Source: Saprospiraceae bacterium
GTDB lineage: Bacteria > Bacteroidota > Bacteroidia > Chitinophagales > Saprospiraceae
Reading direction: 5' to 3'
Length of the DNA stretch: 46,961 nucleotides
Assembly: GCA_020627785.1 (NCBI GenBank)
Contig: JAHDGF010000040.1
Span: forward strand, 1-46,961
Shown here: piece by piece, positions 24,116 through 32,492 of the stretch
Numbering within the stretch: position 1 is the stretch's first letter
How the letters are laid out: the number at the start of each line of letters is the position of its first letter
Program-made: the position numbers and the translations under genes
The notes under the pieces: model-generated
What the model saw: the letters and a program-made list of their open reading frames with translations, nothing else
What the model was told of the DNA's origin: nothing
Database searches by the model: none

Positions 24116-24802
24116 ATGAAATTACAGGAAAAGTACGAGCAAGTTAATTCATACATAGAAAAAAACGTACTGCAACTTACTGGAGCTTATCTTCTAATTG
24201 ACTATTATCAACTGAAACACAATATAGGAGGAGGGAGAATCAGCAAGGCCAACCAAGTAAAATTGAATAAGGCAAAAGAAAAATCAATTACAGCAGATAG
24301 TATTCTAAAATTAAATAAGATAATAATCGCTTATAACAATAATCAAATTGCCAAGATCGACAAGAAGTACGAAAGCGAAATTCTTGAAATATTTTCAAAA
24401 GCTGAAGCACAGGCAAAAAAACATCCTAATACAACTTTCAATTTATACATAGATCATGACCTTTCTCCTCAATCAGCGTATGTGCTCATGACCGATGGAG
24501 AATCCAAAATTCCTGAATTCAACATTAAAACTGGTCTCGACTTTGGTTCCATCTGGGGAATTTTAGAATCTGAAGAGTGGTATGAAATTTCAGAAATGTT
24601 TGAAGATATCATTTTAAGAGATGAATTATTTATGGTACAATTTGAACTAGCATTTAAGTTGCAGTCTTATGTCAAATTTGTAGAAGTCTTAAAAGCAAAT
24701 AATATAATTAAGGAGGCGAAGGAAAGATTCCCAGGTGGCTTAATAGCAATGTTAGGCGAACATGACAACCATGTATTTGAAATTATTAACACAAATCGAT
24801 AA
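24116..24802 (+). CDS. Cytosolic protein of unknown family, paired with DUF6891 gene
   Basis: A 228-residue soluble protein with no signal peptide or membrane segment. The N-terminal third is helical and lysine-rich (KANQVKLNKAKEKSITADSI, IAKIDKKYESEILEIFSKAE). The C-terminal part has mixed strands with acidic motifs (YIDHDLSPQSAYVLMTDGES, GSIWGILESEEWYEISEMFE) and ends in GLIAMLGEHDNHVFEII. I recognise no domain. Its stop is 2 bp before the DUF6891 gene, so they are translated from one mRNA. Cytosolic location, acidic C-terminus and neighbours are compatible with an immunity-type protein, but nothing in the sequence proves it. Confidence 0.75.
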   Translation: MKLQEKYEQVNSYIEKNVLQLTGAYLLIDYYQLKHNIGGGRISKANQVKLNKAKEKSITADSILKLNKIIIAYNNNQIAKIDKKYESEILEIFSKAEAQAKKHPNTTFNLYIDHDLSPQSAYVLMTDGESKIPEFNIKTGLDFGSIWGILESEEWYEISEMFEDIILRDELFMVQFELAFKLQSYVKFVEVLKANNIIKEAKERFPGGLIAMLGEHDNHVFEIINTNR

Positions 24803-24804
24803 AT

Positions 24805-25473
24805 ATGAATCCCGAATTAAAAGAAGAGGCCTTAGAGCAAATAGAACTGCATGTCCGTATGGGATTTGATGACGAGGAAGAAATTTTCGAAGGCATAAAA
24901 GAAATGTTCTTTGAAGAAGATGATTTTGACGAGGAGTGGCTAAAGGATCAACTCTCAACATATTTTTCAAAACATATAAATGAAAGTAAAGAATGGAAGC
25001 ATCCAACAGACTTTGAAAGATTGGTGAAGGTATTTGATCAACTAAATGAAGAAGGAATTGTCAGTTTGCACAGAGCTGGATACACCAGGCAGGATGCAGA
25101 AGATGATTGTTTTGAGATGATTGATACATTAGGGTCCGCAGGATATATAACAAAGGGTTATTGCTATTATCATAGCCAAGATCTAGAGAGAGCATTAAAT
25201 AGTGGGATTTTATACCTTGGCTATTATAGCGCAGATGGCCAAGAAAATACTGCTCAAGAAGTTGTCGAAACTATTTTAAATAAACTAAAGCAAGAAGAAT
25301 TTCAAGTAGAATGGAATGGTTCACTCGAAACTCGACCGTTCATTAAGAAGATCGACTGGAAAAAAGTGCCAGATAATATTGATTACAATCATGGAAGAAT
25401 CATTTCAATACACAAAAACAAAGGTTCAGCTGAATCAAAAAAGGGTAAAAAGCCATTTTGGAAATTTTGGTAG
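24805..25473 (+). CDS. DUF6891 family protein
   Basis: A 222-residue cytosolic, strongly acidic protein. The N-terminal helical part (ALEQIELHVRMGFDDEEEIF) is followed by a core with FDQLNEEGIVSLHRAGYTR, QDAEDDCFEMID, GYCYYHSQDLERALNSGILY and a late strand VEWNGSLETRPFIKKIDWKK. The order and the YCYYHSQDLERA motif fit DUF6891 as I know it; no function is established for that family. The C-terminus is a basic tail (SKKGKKPFWKFW). It is the second gene of a two-gene unit (2-bp spacing). Members occur near SUFU and other predicted immunity genes, as here. Confidence 0.7.
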   Translation: MNPELKEEALEQIELHVRMGFDDEEEIFEGIKEMFFEEDDFDEEWLKDQLSTYFSKHINESKEWKHPTDFERLVKVFDQLNEEGIVSLHRAGYTRQDAEDDCFEMIDTLGSAGYITKGYCYYHSQDLERALNSGILYLGYYSADGQENTAQEVVETILNKLKQEEFQVEWNGSLETRPFIKKIDWKKVPDNIDYNHGRIISIHKNKGSAESKKGKKPFWKFW

Positions 25474-25596
25474 AGCAATAAAATTAAATCAATCTTAAGA
25501 AATAAAAGAACATCAATATTTAAAACAAAAATTCGCATCTTTATCAATAAGCATATAGTAGACTTCCATTAAGATTACTTCGGACAATCTAACATC

Positions 25597-26931
25597 ATGA
25601 ATTTCAGAAAATATTTCGTCTCAGGTTTACTTTGGTCCACTTGCATTTTCTTTTCACTTTCCCTTCCTACAACAGCTCAGCTGAATTACGATTTAAACTT
25701 TAATGGTGACTGGAGCTATGATAAGGCCTTTGATGCATTTAAAGGATTTACAACCAAGCATGGCAATTCAAAAAAAGATTCCATTTTTGGCATCGTGACG
25801 TTTTCCATAGCTGACGAATTAAATAACAATCCTGATCCTTCGCCAGAACAAATAGCCACCTATAAATTCATTTCTGAAAATCAAAAATTTATACGTTCCA
25901 TATTATTGGATTCATCAAAGGTTTACTTTACCGAATATTTTGAAATGCTCGAAGGAGAAGAATGGGTGACAGAAAAAGAAAAAGCTGATATAGCAAAAAT
26001 GGATCTAATTCATTTGATGAGTCCGCAGAGGTTACATATTCTTAAAGAACATAAAGATGGATATGCTTACTTTGGCATAGGAGGTCATTGCATATGGGAG
26101 CTAGACGAAGGCTTTGGATTCTTATTACACAAAAACAGAATTATAACTGCTGACGTAATTTTTGTAGCCTATGAAACCTACCCTGCCCAAATTGATAATG
26201 GAACCTATGTGGAACCTCAAACAGTATCGCAATATGGTACAAAAATTCCACCAAAGCCCACCTTATATAAACCCCATCCAAAGTATGGTAAATTAAAACC
26301 AATTGAAAAATCTAAAAACATATGTTACGTTTATGATCTAGTAAGGTATGGGTATATAGACGAGGTAAAGGAATTGCACAATGAAGGAAAGATTGAGCTT
26401 CAAAGATCAAGCTATAATTTAGTCAAAGCGGCGGTACGTTACAATCATCTTGATCTATTAAAATTCTTCCTATCTAAAAAACCAGAAGACAAGTCAGGAC
26501 TTCTACATGAGGCGTCAAGAAACAAGAACAAGGAGATGGTTCAGCTTCTTCTAGATGAAGGTTCTGACATAAATGAAATTGTGCATACCACCCCATTGGA
26601 TTGTGTTCGCAGATCATATTTTGACACACTTATTACCGTCTTTCCCATAGACGATGATGAATTTATATCATGGATGAAAGAATTAGGTGCAAAAACTATT
26701 GAAGAAATAATATATGAAAATATTCAAGAAGAAAATGGAGTCAAATTAAAATCTATGTTTGGAAATAATCACTCCTTAGAAAAAGACACATACATTCAAT
26801 ATGCACTGCATGCTAATAAACCAGAAATGGCTGAAATAATATTTTCGACTTATCAAGGACATGATGCCTTCTTAATTAAAAAGGCAGCTTCATTTAAAAG
26901 TGAATCACTCTTGAGTTATTGTCTCAACTAA
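25597..26931 (+). CDS. Secreted ankyrin-like repeat protein, probably cut short by a stop codon
   Basis: 444 codons with a signal peptide (LLWSTCIFFSLSLPTTAQ). Residues about 30-245 form a globular part of unknown family (FGIVTFSIADELNNNPDPSP, YFGIGGHCIWELDEGFGFLL). Residues about 245-444 are ankyrin-like repeats (DLVRYGYIDEVKELHNEGKI, NLVKAAVRYNHLDLLKFFLS, LLHEASRNKNKEMVQLLLDE). TAA 26929-26931 falls in the middle of a repeat. The same frame then continues with convincing repeat sequence for 59 residues to TAA 27109-27111, nine bases before the next gene. The original gene therefore most likely ended at 27111, and this copy carries a nonsense mutation or a sequencing error. Ankyrin proteins of this kind bind other proteins; the partner is unknown. 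Confidence 0.8.
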   Translation: MNFRKYFVSGLLWSTCIFFSLSLPTTAQLNYDLNFNGDWSYDKAFDAFKGFTTKHGNSKKDSIFGIVTFSIADELNNNPDPSPEQIATYKFISENQKFIRSILLDSSKVYFTEYFEMLEGEEWVTEKEKADIAKMDLIHLMSPQRLHILKEHKDGYAYFGIGGHCIWELDEGFGFLLHKNRIITADVIFVAYETYPAQIDNGTYVEPQTVSQYGTKIPPKPTLYKPHPKYGKLKPIEKSKNICYVYDLVRYGYIDEVKELHNEGKIELQRSSYNLVKAAVRYNHLDLLKFFLSKKPEDKSGLLHEASRNKNKEMVQLLLDEGSDINEIVHTTPLDCVRRSYFDTLITVFPIDDDEFISWMKELGAKTIEEIIYENIQEENGVKLKSMFGNNHSLEKDTYIQYALHANKPEMAEIIFSTYQGHDAFLIKKAASFKSESLLSYCLN

Positions 26932-27111
26932 GGATATAATATCAATGCGAATGTAAGCTGGAATAAAAAGGAAGCTAAAACCGTTTTAAACATACTTCAA
27001 AAGCAAATGAAATTTAACTCAGGAAGCAAACTTGAAGAACTAAAAAAATTTGAAGATTGGATGATTAGTCAAGGTGCCTTAACCGCTGAGCAAATCAACT
27101 TCAATCACTAA
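26932..27111 (+). pseudogene. In-frame continuation of the ankyrin-like gene past its stop
   Basis: Fifty-nine codons in the same frame as the upstream gene, beginning GYNINANVSWNKKEAKTVLN and ending DWMISQGALTAEQINFNH. The GYNINANV segment is the expected second half of the repeat whose first half (ESLLSYCLN) lies before the stop. No start codon sits at its beginning. The following gene starts nine bases after its stop, matching the tight spacing elsewhere in this cluster. Confidence 0.7.
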
Positions 27112-27120
27112 TACGATTAA

Positions 27121-27801
27121 ATGAAAAAATTACTTTCATTACTTCTTGTAATCATTATAATAAGCTGTAACAATCAGGTCTCGAAAAATACGGTTGTCAC
27201 CATTGACAGTAATCTTGTTGAAGAACTAGCAAGCATGGAAGTTATGGATCAATTAGCCGCATCTAATTGGAAGCCACCTGAAGAATTTAAAGATCTGACG
27301 CAAGACGAATGGAATGCAAAAAAAGACAGCATCTATCGAACCCATGCCGAACGTCTCAAAGAAATCATTGAAGAAACTGGTTATCCTGGGATTAACCGAG
27401 TTGGCAAAGATGGTGAATATAATTTTTGGTTAATGGTTCAACATGCTGACTTTGATCCTGAATTTCAAAAAATGGTTTTAGAGAAAATGAAAGAAGAAGT
27501 TGAAAAGGATAATGCAGACAAGAACAATTACGCCATGCTTGTTGATCGTGTAAAAATTAATACGAATCAAAAACAGGTATATGGCACACAGGTAACTTAT
27601 AATACAGACATCGGTCAAGCCACACCAAAACCTTTATTGGATAGCCTCTTGGTAAATGAACGTAGAAAAAAAGTTGACCTTGGACCGATAGAAGAATATT
27701 TAAATGCAATGACTCAAATGCATTTTGAAATGAACATGGAAGTTTATAAAAAGAAAGGAATTACAAAGCCACAACTTCATCCAATCAATACCGAAAATTA
27801 A
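27121..27801 (+). CDS. DUF6624-domain lipoprotein (copy 2)
   Basis: A 226-residue lipoprotein (LLSLLLVIIIISC, Cys17) with a DUF6624 domain. The motifs are cleaner than in copy 1: IIEETGYPGINRVGKDG, WLMVQHADFDPEFQKMVLEK, NYAMLVDRVKINTNQKQVYG, PLLDSLLVNERRKKVDLGPI, EEYLNAM. It is probably anchored on the periplasmic side or at the outer membrane. It is first in a run of closely spaced secreted-protein genes (gaps of 9, 14 and 13 bp) continuing with a GH113-like enzyme, a PD40 lipoprotein and a papain-like lipoprotein. The function of the domain is not established. Confidence 0.82.
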   Translation: MKKLLSLLLVIIIISCNNQVSKNTVVTIDSNLVEELASMEVMDQLAASNWKPPEEFKDLTQDEWNAKKDSIYRTHAERLKEIIEETGYPGINRVGKDGEYNFWLMVQHADFDPEFQKMVLEKMKEEVEKDNADKNNYAMLVDRVKINTNQKQVYGTQVTYNTDIGQATPKPLLDSLLVNERRKKVDLGPIEEYLNAMTQMHFEMNMEVYKKKGITKPQLHPINTEN

Positions 27802-27810
27802 GAAACCTAC

Positions 27811-28878
27811 ATGAAGAGCAACCGCCTATATTCACTTGCCATTTTCATCGTTTTAATTACTGGAGCAATTTTGGTTTCGCTTTCGCAAATTAAAAATGAG
27901 CCTAGTAAATCGGTAAAAACAAAACAAGAAAAACAAAAGGGTGCCCATGTTTTTGGTCGGATGGATACTACTAAGTTTAAATTTTTCAAAGAAACAAACA
28001 TTGATTGGATTACGATTGTTCCGTGGGGATATCAAGATGATTATGATAGTCCTTCGGTGTCACATCATAGAGGTGATCCTGCTAGAAAAGCTAGAAGAGA
28101 TTCCATGTATCTCAAGAACATTCAACTATTGAGAGGAGCTGGTTTCAAGGTTTTTGTCAAACCACACATTTGGCTCCATACACCATACGAAGAAAAATGG
28201 CGTTCCGATATTTTTCCTAGCAATGATGAAAATTGGGAATTATGGAAAGAGACTTATCGCGCGTTTATTCTACGTTATGCGAAAATTGCAGAGCTTGGTG
28301 AGGCAGAAATGTTCTGTGTAGGAGCAGAACTAACAAGGTTGACCTTAGAAAAAACAGAATTCTGGACAGAATTAATTCAAGAAATAAGATCTGTGTTTTC
28401 AGGCAAATTAACCTATGCTGCCAATTGGTATGAGGAATATGAAAACATAAGTTTTTGGAACGACTTAGATTACATTGGGATTCAGACCTACTTCCCATTG
28501 GCGAATAATAAAAATCCAATAGCAGATGAAGTTTCAAAAGGCTGGAAAAAAATTCTACCAAAACTAAGATCTATTCATGAAAAGTTTGATCGTAAAATAT
28601 TATTCACGGAAATGGGTTATAAAAGTACAGCAAACTGCGCCATAAAGCCTTGGGAATGGCTTGATGAAAGTGATCAAGATAGAAATGAATATTCATTAGA
28701 AGCTCAAGCAAATTGTTATGCTGCATTTTTTGATTCGGTATGGCCAGAGAATTGGTTTGCAGGTGTTCATCTCTGGCAATATAGGTATGATTATACTCCT
28801 GACGATAATCTCAAAAATTTAGATTTTACACCGCAAGGAAAACCAGCGAATAAAATAATTACAACAGGATTTAAGTAA
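27811..28878 (+). CDS. GH113-like glycoside hydrolase (TIM barrel)
   Basis: A 355-residue protein with an N-terminal hydrophobic helix (about 8-25, signal or anchor), a charged linker and a glycosidase-type TIM barrel. Key motifs: WITIVPWGYQDD (66-77), FKVFVKPHIWL (112-122), FCVGAEL with probable acid/base Glu173, LDYIGIQTYFPL (219-230), and FTEMGYKS with probable nucleophile Glu267. GAELTRL after strand 4 and FTEMGY after strand 7 is the clan GH-A arrangement; overall it resembles GH113, known for beta-mannanase activity. Substrate remains open, since many Bacteroidota GH113-like proteins are untested. It starts 9 bp after the DUF6624 lipoprotein gene, in the same unit. Confidence 0.8.
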   Translation: MKSNRLYSLAIFIVLITGAILVSLSQIKNEPSKSVKTKQEKQKGAHVFGRMDTTKFKFFKETNIDWITIVPWGYQDDYDSPSVSHHRGDPARKARRDSMYLKNIQLLRGAGFKVFVKPHIWLHTPYEEKWRSDIFPSNDENWELWKETYRAFILRYAKIAELGEAEMFCVGAELTRLTLEKTEFWTELIQEIRSVFSGKLTYAANWYEEYENISFWNDLDYIGIQTYFPLANNKNPIADEVSKGWKKILPKLRSIHEKFDRKILFTEMGYKSTANCAIKPWEWLDESDQDRNEYSLEAQANCYAAFFDSVWPENWFAGVHLWQYRYDYTPDDNLKNLDFTPQGKPANKIITTGFK

Positions 28879-28892
28879 AAAATCAAAACTTA

Positions 28893-29819
28893 ATGAAACA
28901 ACAAACATTCCTATTTACATTTTTACTCACATCCATTTTATCTGCGTGCGCCCAAAAGATTCCGCAAAATTTACAATACATTGAAACCACCAAAGCTTCA
29001 AGTGAGCCAAGAATATTTGCTCAGGGATTTATTTCAAAAGATACAACAGCAGAATTTGGTTCAGTTTTTAATGCTTCTGGATCAGAGTTTTTTTATGCAG
29101 ATGACACTTCAGGTAAAGCTCATATAAAATATACCAAAATTAAAAATGGAAAATGGACAGAACCTAGGACCATCATATCTCATCCAGATTTTGGATTTAA
29201 TGATCCATGCCTTTCTCCAGATGAAAGTAAACTCTATTATATTTCCAATCTTCAAGAGAGCGAGCAAGATACAAGTGATGATTATGACATATGGTATTCA
29301 GAAAGATTGATCAATGGCTGGTCAGAACCAATAAATGCTGGTCAGGAAATAAATTCAGTAGCAGATGAGTTCTACATTTCTTTCACAGAAAATGGCAGCA
29401 TGTATTTTGCATCAAACATTGAGAATTACGAAAAGAGAAAACATGACTTCAATATTTTCAAGTCTACGCTAGAAAATGGGAATTACCTAAGTCCAACTAA
29501 ATTACCAGATTCAATTAATACCAAAAGATATGAAGCTGACGTATTCATTGCACCAGACGAATCTTACATCATTTTCTGTTCAGCAAAAAGATCAGGCTAT
29601 GGGAGTGGTGATCTATATATAAACTTTAAAAATGAAAATGGGGAATGGACAGAAACCATAAATATGGGGGAAAAAATAAACTCAAAGCATAATGAAATCT
29701 GTCCGTTTGTTACGAGAGATGGCAAATACTTTTTTTACACGAGCAATCAAGACATTTATTGGGTTAGCACAGATATATTTAATCAAATTAAGACGAGACA
29801 TTTAATTACAAAGAATTAG
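28893..29819 (+). CDS. PD40/WD40-like beta-propeller lipoprotein
   Basis: A 308-residue lipoprotein (LLTSILSAC, Cys19) whose body consists of TolB/PD40-type propeller blades. Repeated motifs include FGSVFNASGSEFFYADDTSG, DPCLSPDESKLYYISNL, DEFYISFTENGSMYFASNIE, ADVFIAPDESYIIFCSAKRS and CPFVTRDGKYFFYTSN. The blades alternate with phrases of the type KNGKWTEPRTI and INGWSEPINAG. Such proteins are common periplasmic or surface binding proteins in Bacteroidota; no enzyme motif is visible. It lies 14 bp after the glycosidase gene and 13 bp before the papain-like lipoprotein gene. Confidence 0.85.
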   Translation: MKQQTFLFTFLLTSILSACAQKIPQNLQYIETTKASSEPRIFAQGFISKDTTAEFGSVFNASGSEFFYADDTSGKAHIKYTKIKNGKWTEPRTIISHPDFGFNDPCLSPDESKLYYISNLQESEQDTSDDYDIWYSERLINGWSEPINAGQEINSVADEFYISFTENGSMYFASNIENYEKRKHDFNIFKSTLENGNYLSPTKLPDSINTKRYEADVFIAPDESYIIFCSAKRSGYGSGDLYINFKNENGEWTETINMGEKINSKHNEICPFVTRDGKYFFYTSNQDIYWVSTDIFNQIKTRHLITKN

Positions 29820-29832
29820 AAACTAGGATAAA

Positions 29833-30582
29833 TTGAAATTCATTCATACCATATTATTTCTATCCCTTTTAGTAAGTTGCCAACAAAATGCAAAGGTTGA
29901 AACAAATAAAAAAGCCTCAGAGAATATTACTCCAATAAAGAGCTTAAAGGAATTTATTAATTTTTATGATTCGGACTTGAGTTATGATTCTATAAAAATT
30001 TCAGTAAACAAACATCGACTAGGATTAAACGCAGATAGTATCTCCATCGACTCAGTAGGTCAAGTATTCTACAATTCTTTACTAAAGAGAATCATTCCGT
30101 TCTGGGATGGAACAGCCTGGTCATTTGATGGGCACACTTCTATTCCTGGCAAAGGGGAAATAGCCTGTGGATATTTTGTTTCAACAACCCTACAAGATGT
30201 AGGAATAAATATTAATAGATATAAACTAGCCCAACAAAATCCTAAAAACGAAGCTTTGACATTGGCGCAAGACTCACCATTGCACGTCATTCAAGAAGAA
30301 TCAATAAAAGAAAACATTGAGAAGATAAAAACCAAAATACCAGAGGGCATTCACTTTATTGGGTTGGGAGAAAACCACGTAGGTTATCTTTTGAAACTAG
30401 AAGAGGAATTATATCTCATCCATTCAAATTACATAAGTGGTAATGGAGTTGAAATTGAAAGCATAGAGGAGTCTCAAGTGTTTTCATTTCATAATACTTT
30501 CTATATTATTGAACTAAGTAGTAACAAGCAGTTTTTACAAAGCTGGCTGAATCGAAAAAAATTTAAAGTCAAGACTGACTAG
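29833..30582 (+). CDS. Lipoprotein with possible papain-like (NlpC/P60-type) fold; TTG start
   Basis: A 249-residue lipoprotein. The TTG at 29833 is chosen because it immediately precedes a perfect lipoprotein signal (HTILFLSLLVSC, Cys16). The mature part includes KGEIACGYFVSTTLQDVG with Cys112 at the start of a helix, and later GLGENHVGYLLKLEEELYLI with His182 at the start of a strand, followed by HSNY. Cys at a helix start and His on the second strand of a barrel is the arrangement of papain-like and NlpC/P60 hydrolases. These cut peptide or amide bonds, often in the cell wall. The overall similarity is weak, so the enzyme call is tentative. It ends a four-gene unit of exported proteins. 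Confidence 0.6.
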   Translation: MKFIHTILFLSLLVSCQQNAKVETNKKASENITPIKSLKEFINFYDSDLSYDSIKISVNKHRLGLNADSISIDSVGQVFYNSLLKRIIPFWDGTAWSFDGHTSIPGKGEIACGYFVSTTLQDVGININRYKLAQQNPKNEALTLAQDSPLHVIQEESIKENIEKIKTKIPEGIHFIGLGENHVGYLLKLEEELYLIHSNYISGNGVEIESIEESQVFSFHNTFYIIELSSNKQFLQSWLNRKKFKVKTD

Positions 30583-30780
30583 ACCCAAAAGATCATTGTT
30601 CTACTTTAAGTTTACCTGATGTCGAACACCTGAATAAGACAAGATTCCTTTCTACATTGCACATTAGTGTTTAATAAGACTTCCCGACAGTATTCATAAC
30701 ATAGTATCAACAAGTTTACTATTTTCGTTAAGTAAATATTTGAGGTCATCATCGTATTACTCACTTGAAAATAGATCCAA

Positions 30781-31908
30781 CTGAAAACAATTAATCTTCT
30801 CCTTGTTTTTGCTTTACTTAGCAACGCTTCCTTAGCGCAACTAGATAAGTTGGAATATGAGTTGTTTGAAAATAAGAAAGATACAATTGTTAAGATTGAC
30901 ACTACTACCCTACAATGTCAGTCTTCTTATTTTGACTATAGCATATTGGCAGATACTCTTAAGCATTTGGTAAATGTAAAAGCAATCATTGGAAACTTAA
31001 AGGAGATCACCTTTTTACAAACGGAAATAAATGTAGATAGTCTTAAAAATATTTATCATAAATACGCGAGACAATATGATGAAGATTGGGGTAAAATTTA
31101 TTCAAATTATTGTTTAGATAGATATATCCAAGAAGAGGCTATCAATCAATTTAAAGTCATGACTGCCTTTGAGCATGCATTGAAATCACTATCCATCAAA
31201 GACGAAGATTCAGAGTTTTTATGGAATGAGTTCAATGCACAGTTTATGCAATATCTAGACTTGTCTAATCCAGCTAGGCACAATCAAGTTGAACTAGAAG
31301 CATTCTCTGAGGTTTATCTTAAATTAAATAGCAGCGCTTGGTATGCTTATCAGATTGGATATAGTTACATTGATCCTTACATCGTCAAGATTAAAGAATA
31401 TCTGATCAATGATTTAGAAAAATATACATGTCCAATCTCCTTTGATTATGATTCGATTAGATATGCCCAGCGTCTCATGTACCATCTTAGCAAGATAGAA
31501 GATGAACGCATTGCACAGATGTTTATCAGCAATCAAGAATGTCTAAGTGAAAATGCAAGTTATTTTTGGTTTCCTGTAAGGTATTTAGAACACAATCATC
31601 ACCAAGAATTACTACACATAACTTTATGGAAATTATTAAAGGAAGATCCGGAATATCACATTGACTATAAAATTTCACACCTTCACAGAAATCTTGAAAA
31701 TAGAAAGTATCTAATAGAACAAATTCATCTAGCCATCCTTGAAGGAAGTGAAGCAGCGATGATGTTTGCGATTAAAATTTCAAGTAAGGAGATTCTGAAA
31801 ACGCTGAAGAAAGCCAAGTTAAAACATAGAAACAATGACCGACTAAAAGAGGTTATAGATTCTACCATTGACAAAGTTGAAAATAGAATTATTGCTCAAA
31901 AAGATTAG
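30781..31908 (+). CDS. Secreted helical protein of unknown family with CTG start
   Basis: The first TTG in the frame (30850) would give 352 residues with no signal peptide. Upstream, in the same frame and after the stop at 30772-30774, codons from CTG 30781 encode a perfect signal peptide: Lys-Thr, core INLLLVFALLSNA, cleavage SLA/Q. No ATG, GTG or TTG exists there, so translation most likely starts at CTG, giving 375 residues. The alternative is that a mutated start has disabled the gene. The mature protein is mostly helical, with segments such as EAINQFKVMTAFEHALKSLS and DEDSEFLWNEFNAQFMQYLD and a repeated helical C-terminal half. No family was recognised. Confidence 0.65.
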   Translation: MKTINLLLVFALLSNASLAQLDKLEYELFENKKDTIVKIDTTTLQCQSSYFDYSILADTLKHLVNVKAIIGNLKEITFLQTEINVDSLKNIYHKYARQYDEDWGKIYSNYCLDRYIQEEAINQFKVMTAFEHALKSLSIKDEDSEFLWNEFNAQFMQYLDLSNPARHNQVELEAFSEVYLKLNSSAWYAYQIGYSYIDPYIVKIKEYLINDLEKYTCPISFDYDSIRYAQRLMYHLSKIEDERIAQMFISNQECLSENASYFWFPVRYLEHNHHQELLHITLWKLLKEDPEYHIDYKISHLHRNLENRKYLIEQIHLAILEGSEAAMMFAIKISSKEILKTLKKAKLKHRNNDRLKEVIDSTIDKVENRIIAQKD

Positions 31909-32010
31909 AAAATTATTCAAGTACAAGAGATACGAATTAGGGTGATTACAATAAATTTCAATTTAGCGCTCATTTAACCATTGGTTCAGATTCAGTTTTT
32001 TATCTTATGC

Positions 32011-32018
32011 TAGATTTG
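32011..32018 (+). promoter_or_regulatory. -7 promoter box upstream of the 32065 lipoprotein gene
   Basis: TAGATTTG fits TAnnTTTG and would put the transcript start about 40 nt before the ATG at 32065. No clear -33 element was seen. Confidence 0.35.
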
Positions 32019-32064
32019 CGAAAGCGAAAGACCAACAAGTTTTAAAACCAATCTAAATTTAGTT

Positions 32065-32481
32065 ATGAGATTCTTATCCCTTATCGTTTCAATAGCACTT
32101 TTAAGCTCTTGTTCCATATTAAACCCAAATCTTGGGTCAACAAATACAGCCGTTTCAATTGAGAACACTTCTTCTCACATCGAGGCCTTGAAAAGAGAGG
32201 ATTATGAGGTAATGCAAAAAACGGTGGGAAAGGCTAGTTCGTCTACGCTATATTTACTATTCTTCCCGATAGGTAAACATAAATCTAGTGAAGAGCTGTA
32301 CAACAATGCGTACTATGATGCTGTCGACAATCTTCCAAATGCCGACGCCATAATTCTACCTAGAACAAAAAATAAAAAGTTCTTTATCCCGCTCTTACTT
32401 ATAAATTATAGCCGAAGAACAACAGAAGTTTCTGGACTTGGAGTATCCGTCAAAGGCAAGACCAATAGCAAGGCGGATTAG
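32065..32481 (+). CDS. Small lipoprotein resembling DUF6567/TRL-like proteins
   Basis: A 138-residue lipoprotein (LIVSIALLSSC, Cys16). The mature part reads HIEALKREDYEVMQKTVGKA, then a hydrophobic strand (STLYLLFFPIG), NNAYYDAVDNLPNADAIILP and a basic C-terminus. The order 'KxDYEVxxxxxGxAS, hydrophobic strand, AYYDAxxxxPxADA' fits a group of small Bacteroidota lipoproteins (DUF6567/TRL-like). Their function is unknown. It ends 11 bp before the AraC regulator gene, so the two may share a transcript. Confidence 0.65.
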   Translation: MRFLSLIVSIALLSSCSILNPNLGSTNTAVSIENTSSHIEALKREDYEVMQKTVGKASSSTLYLLFFPIGKHKSSEELYNNAYYDAVDNLPNADAIILPRTKNKKFFIPLLLINYSRRTTEVSGLGVSVKGKTNSKAD

Positions 32482-32492
32482 CCTTTTATACC

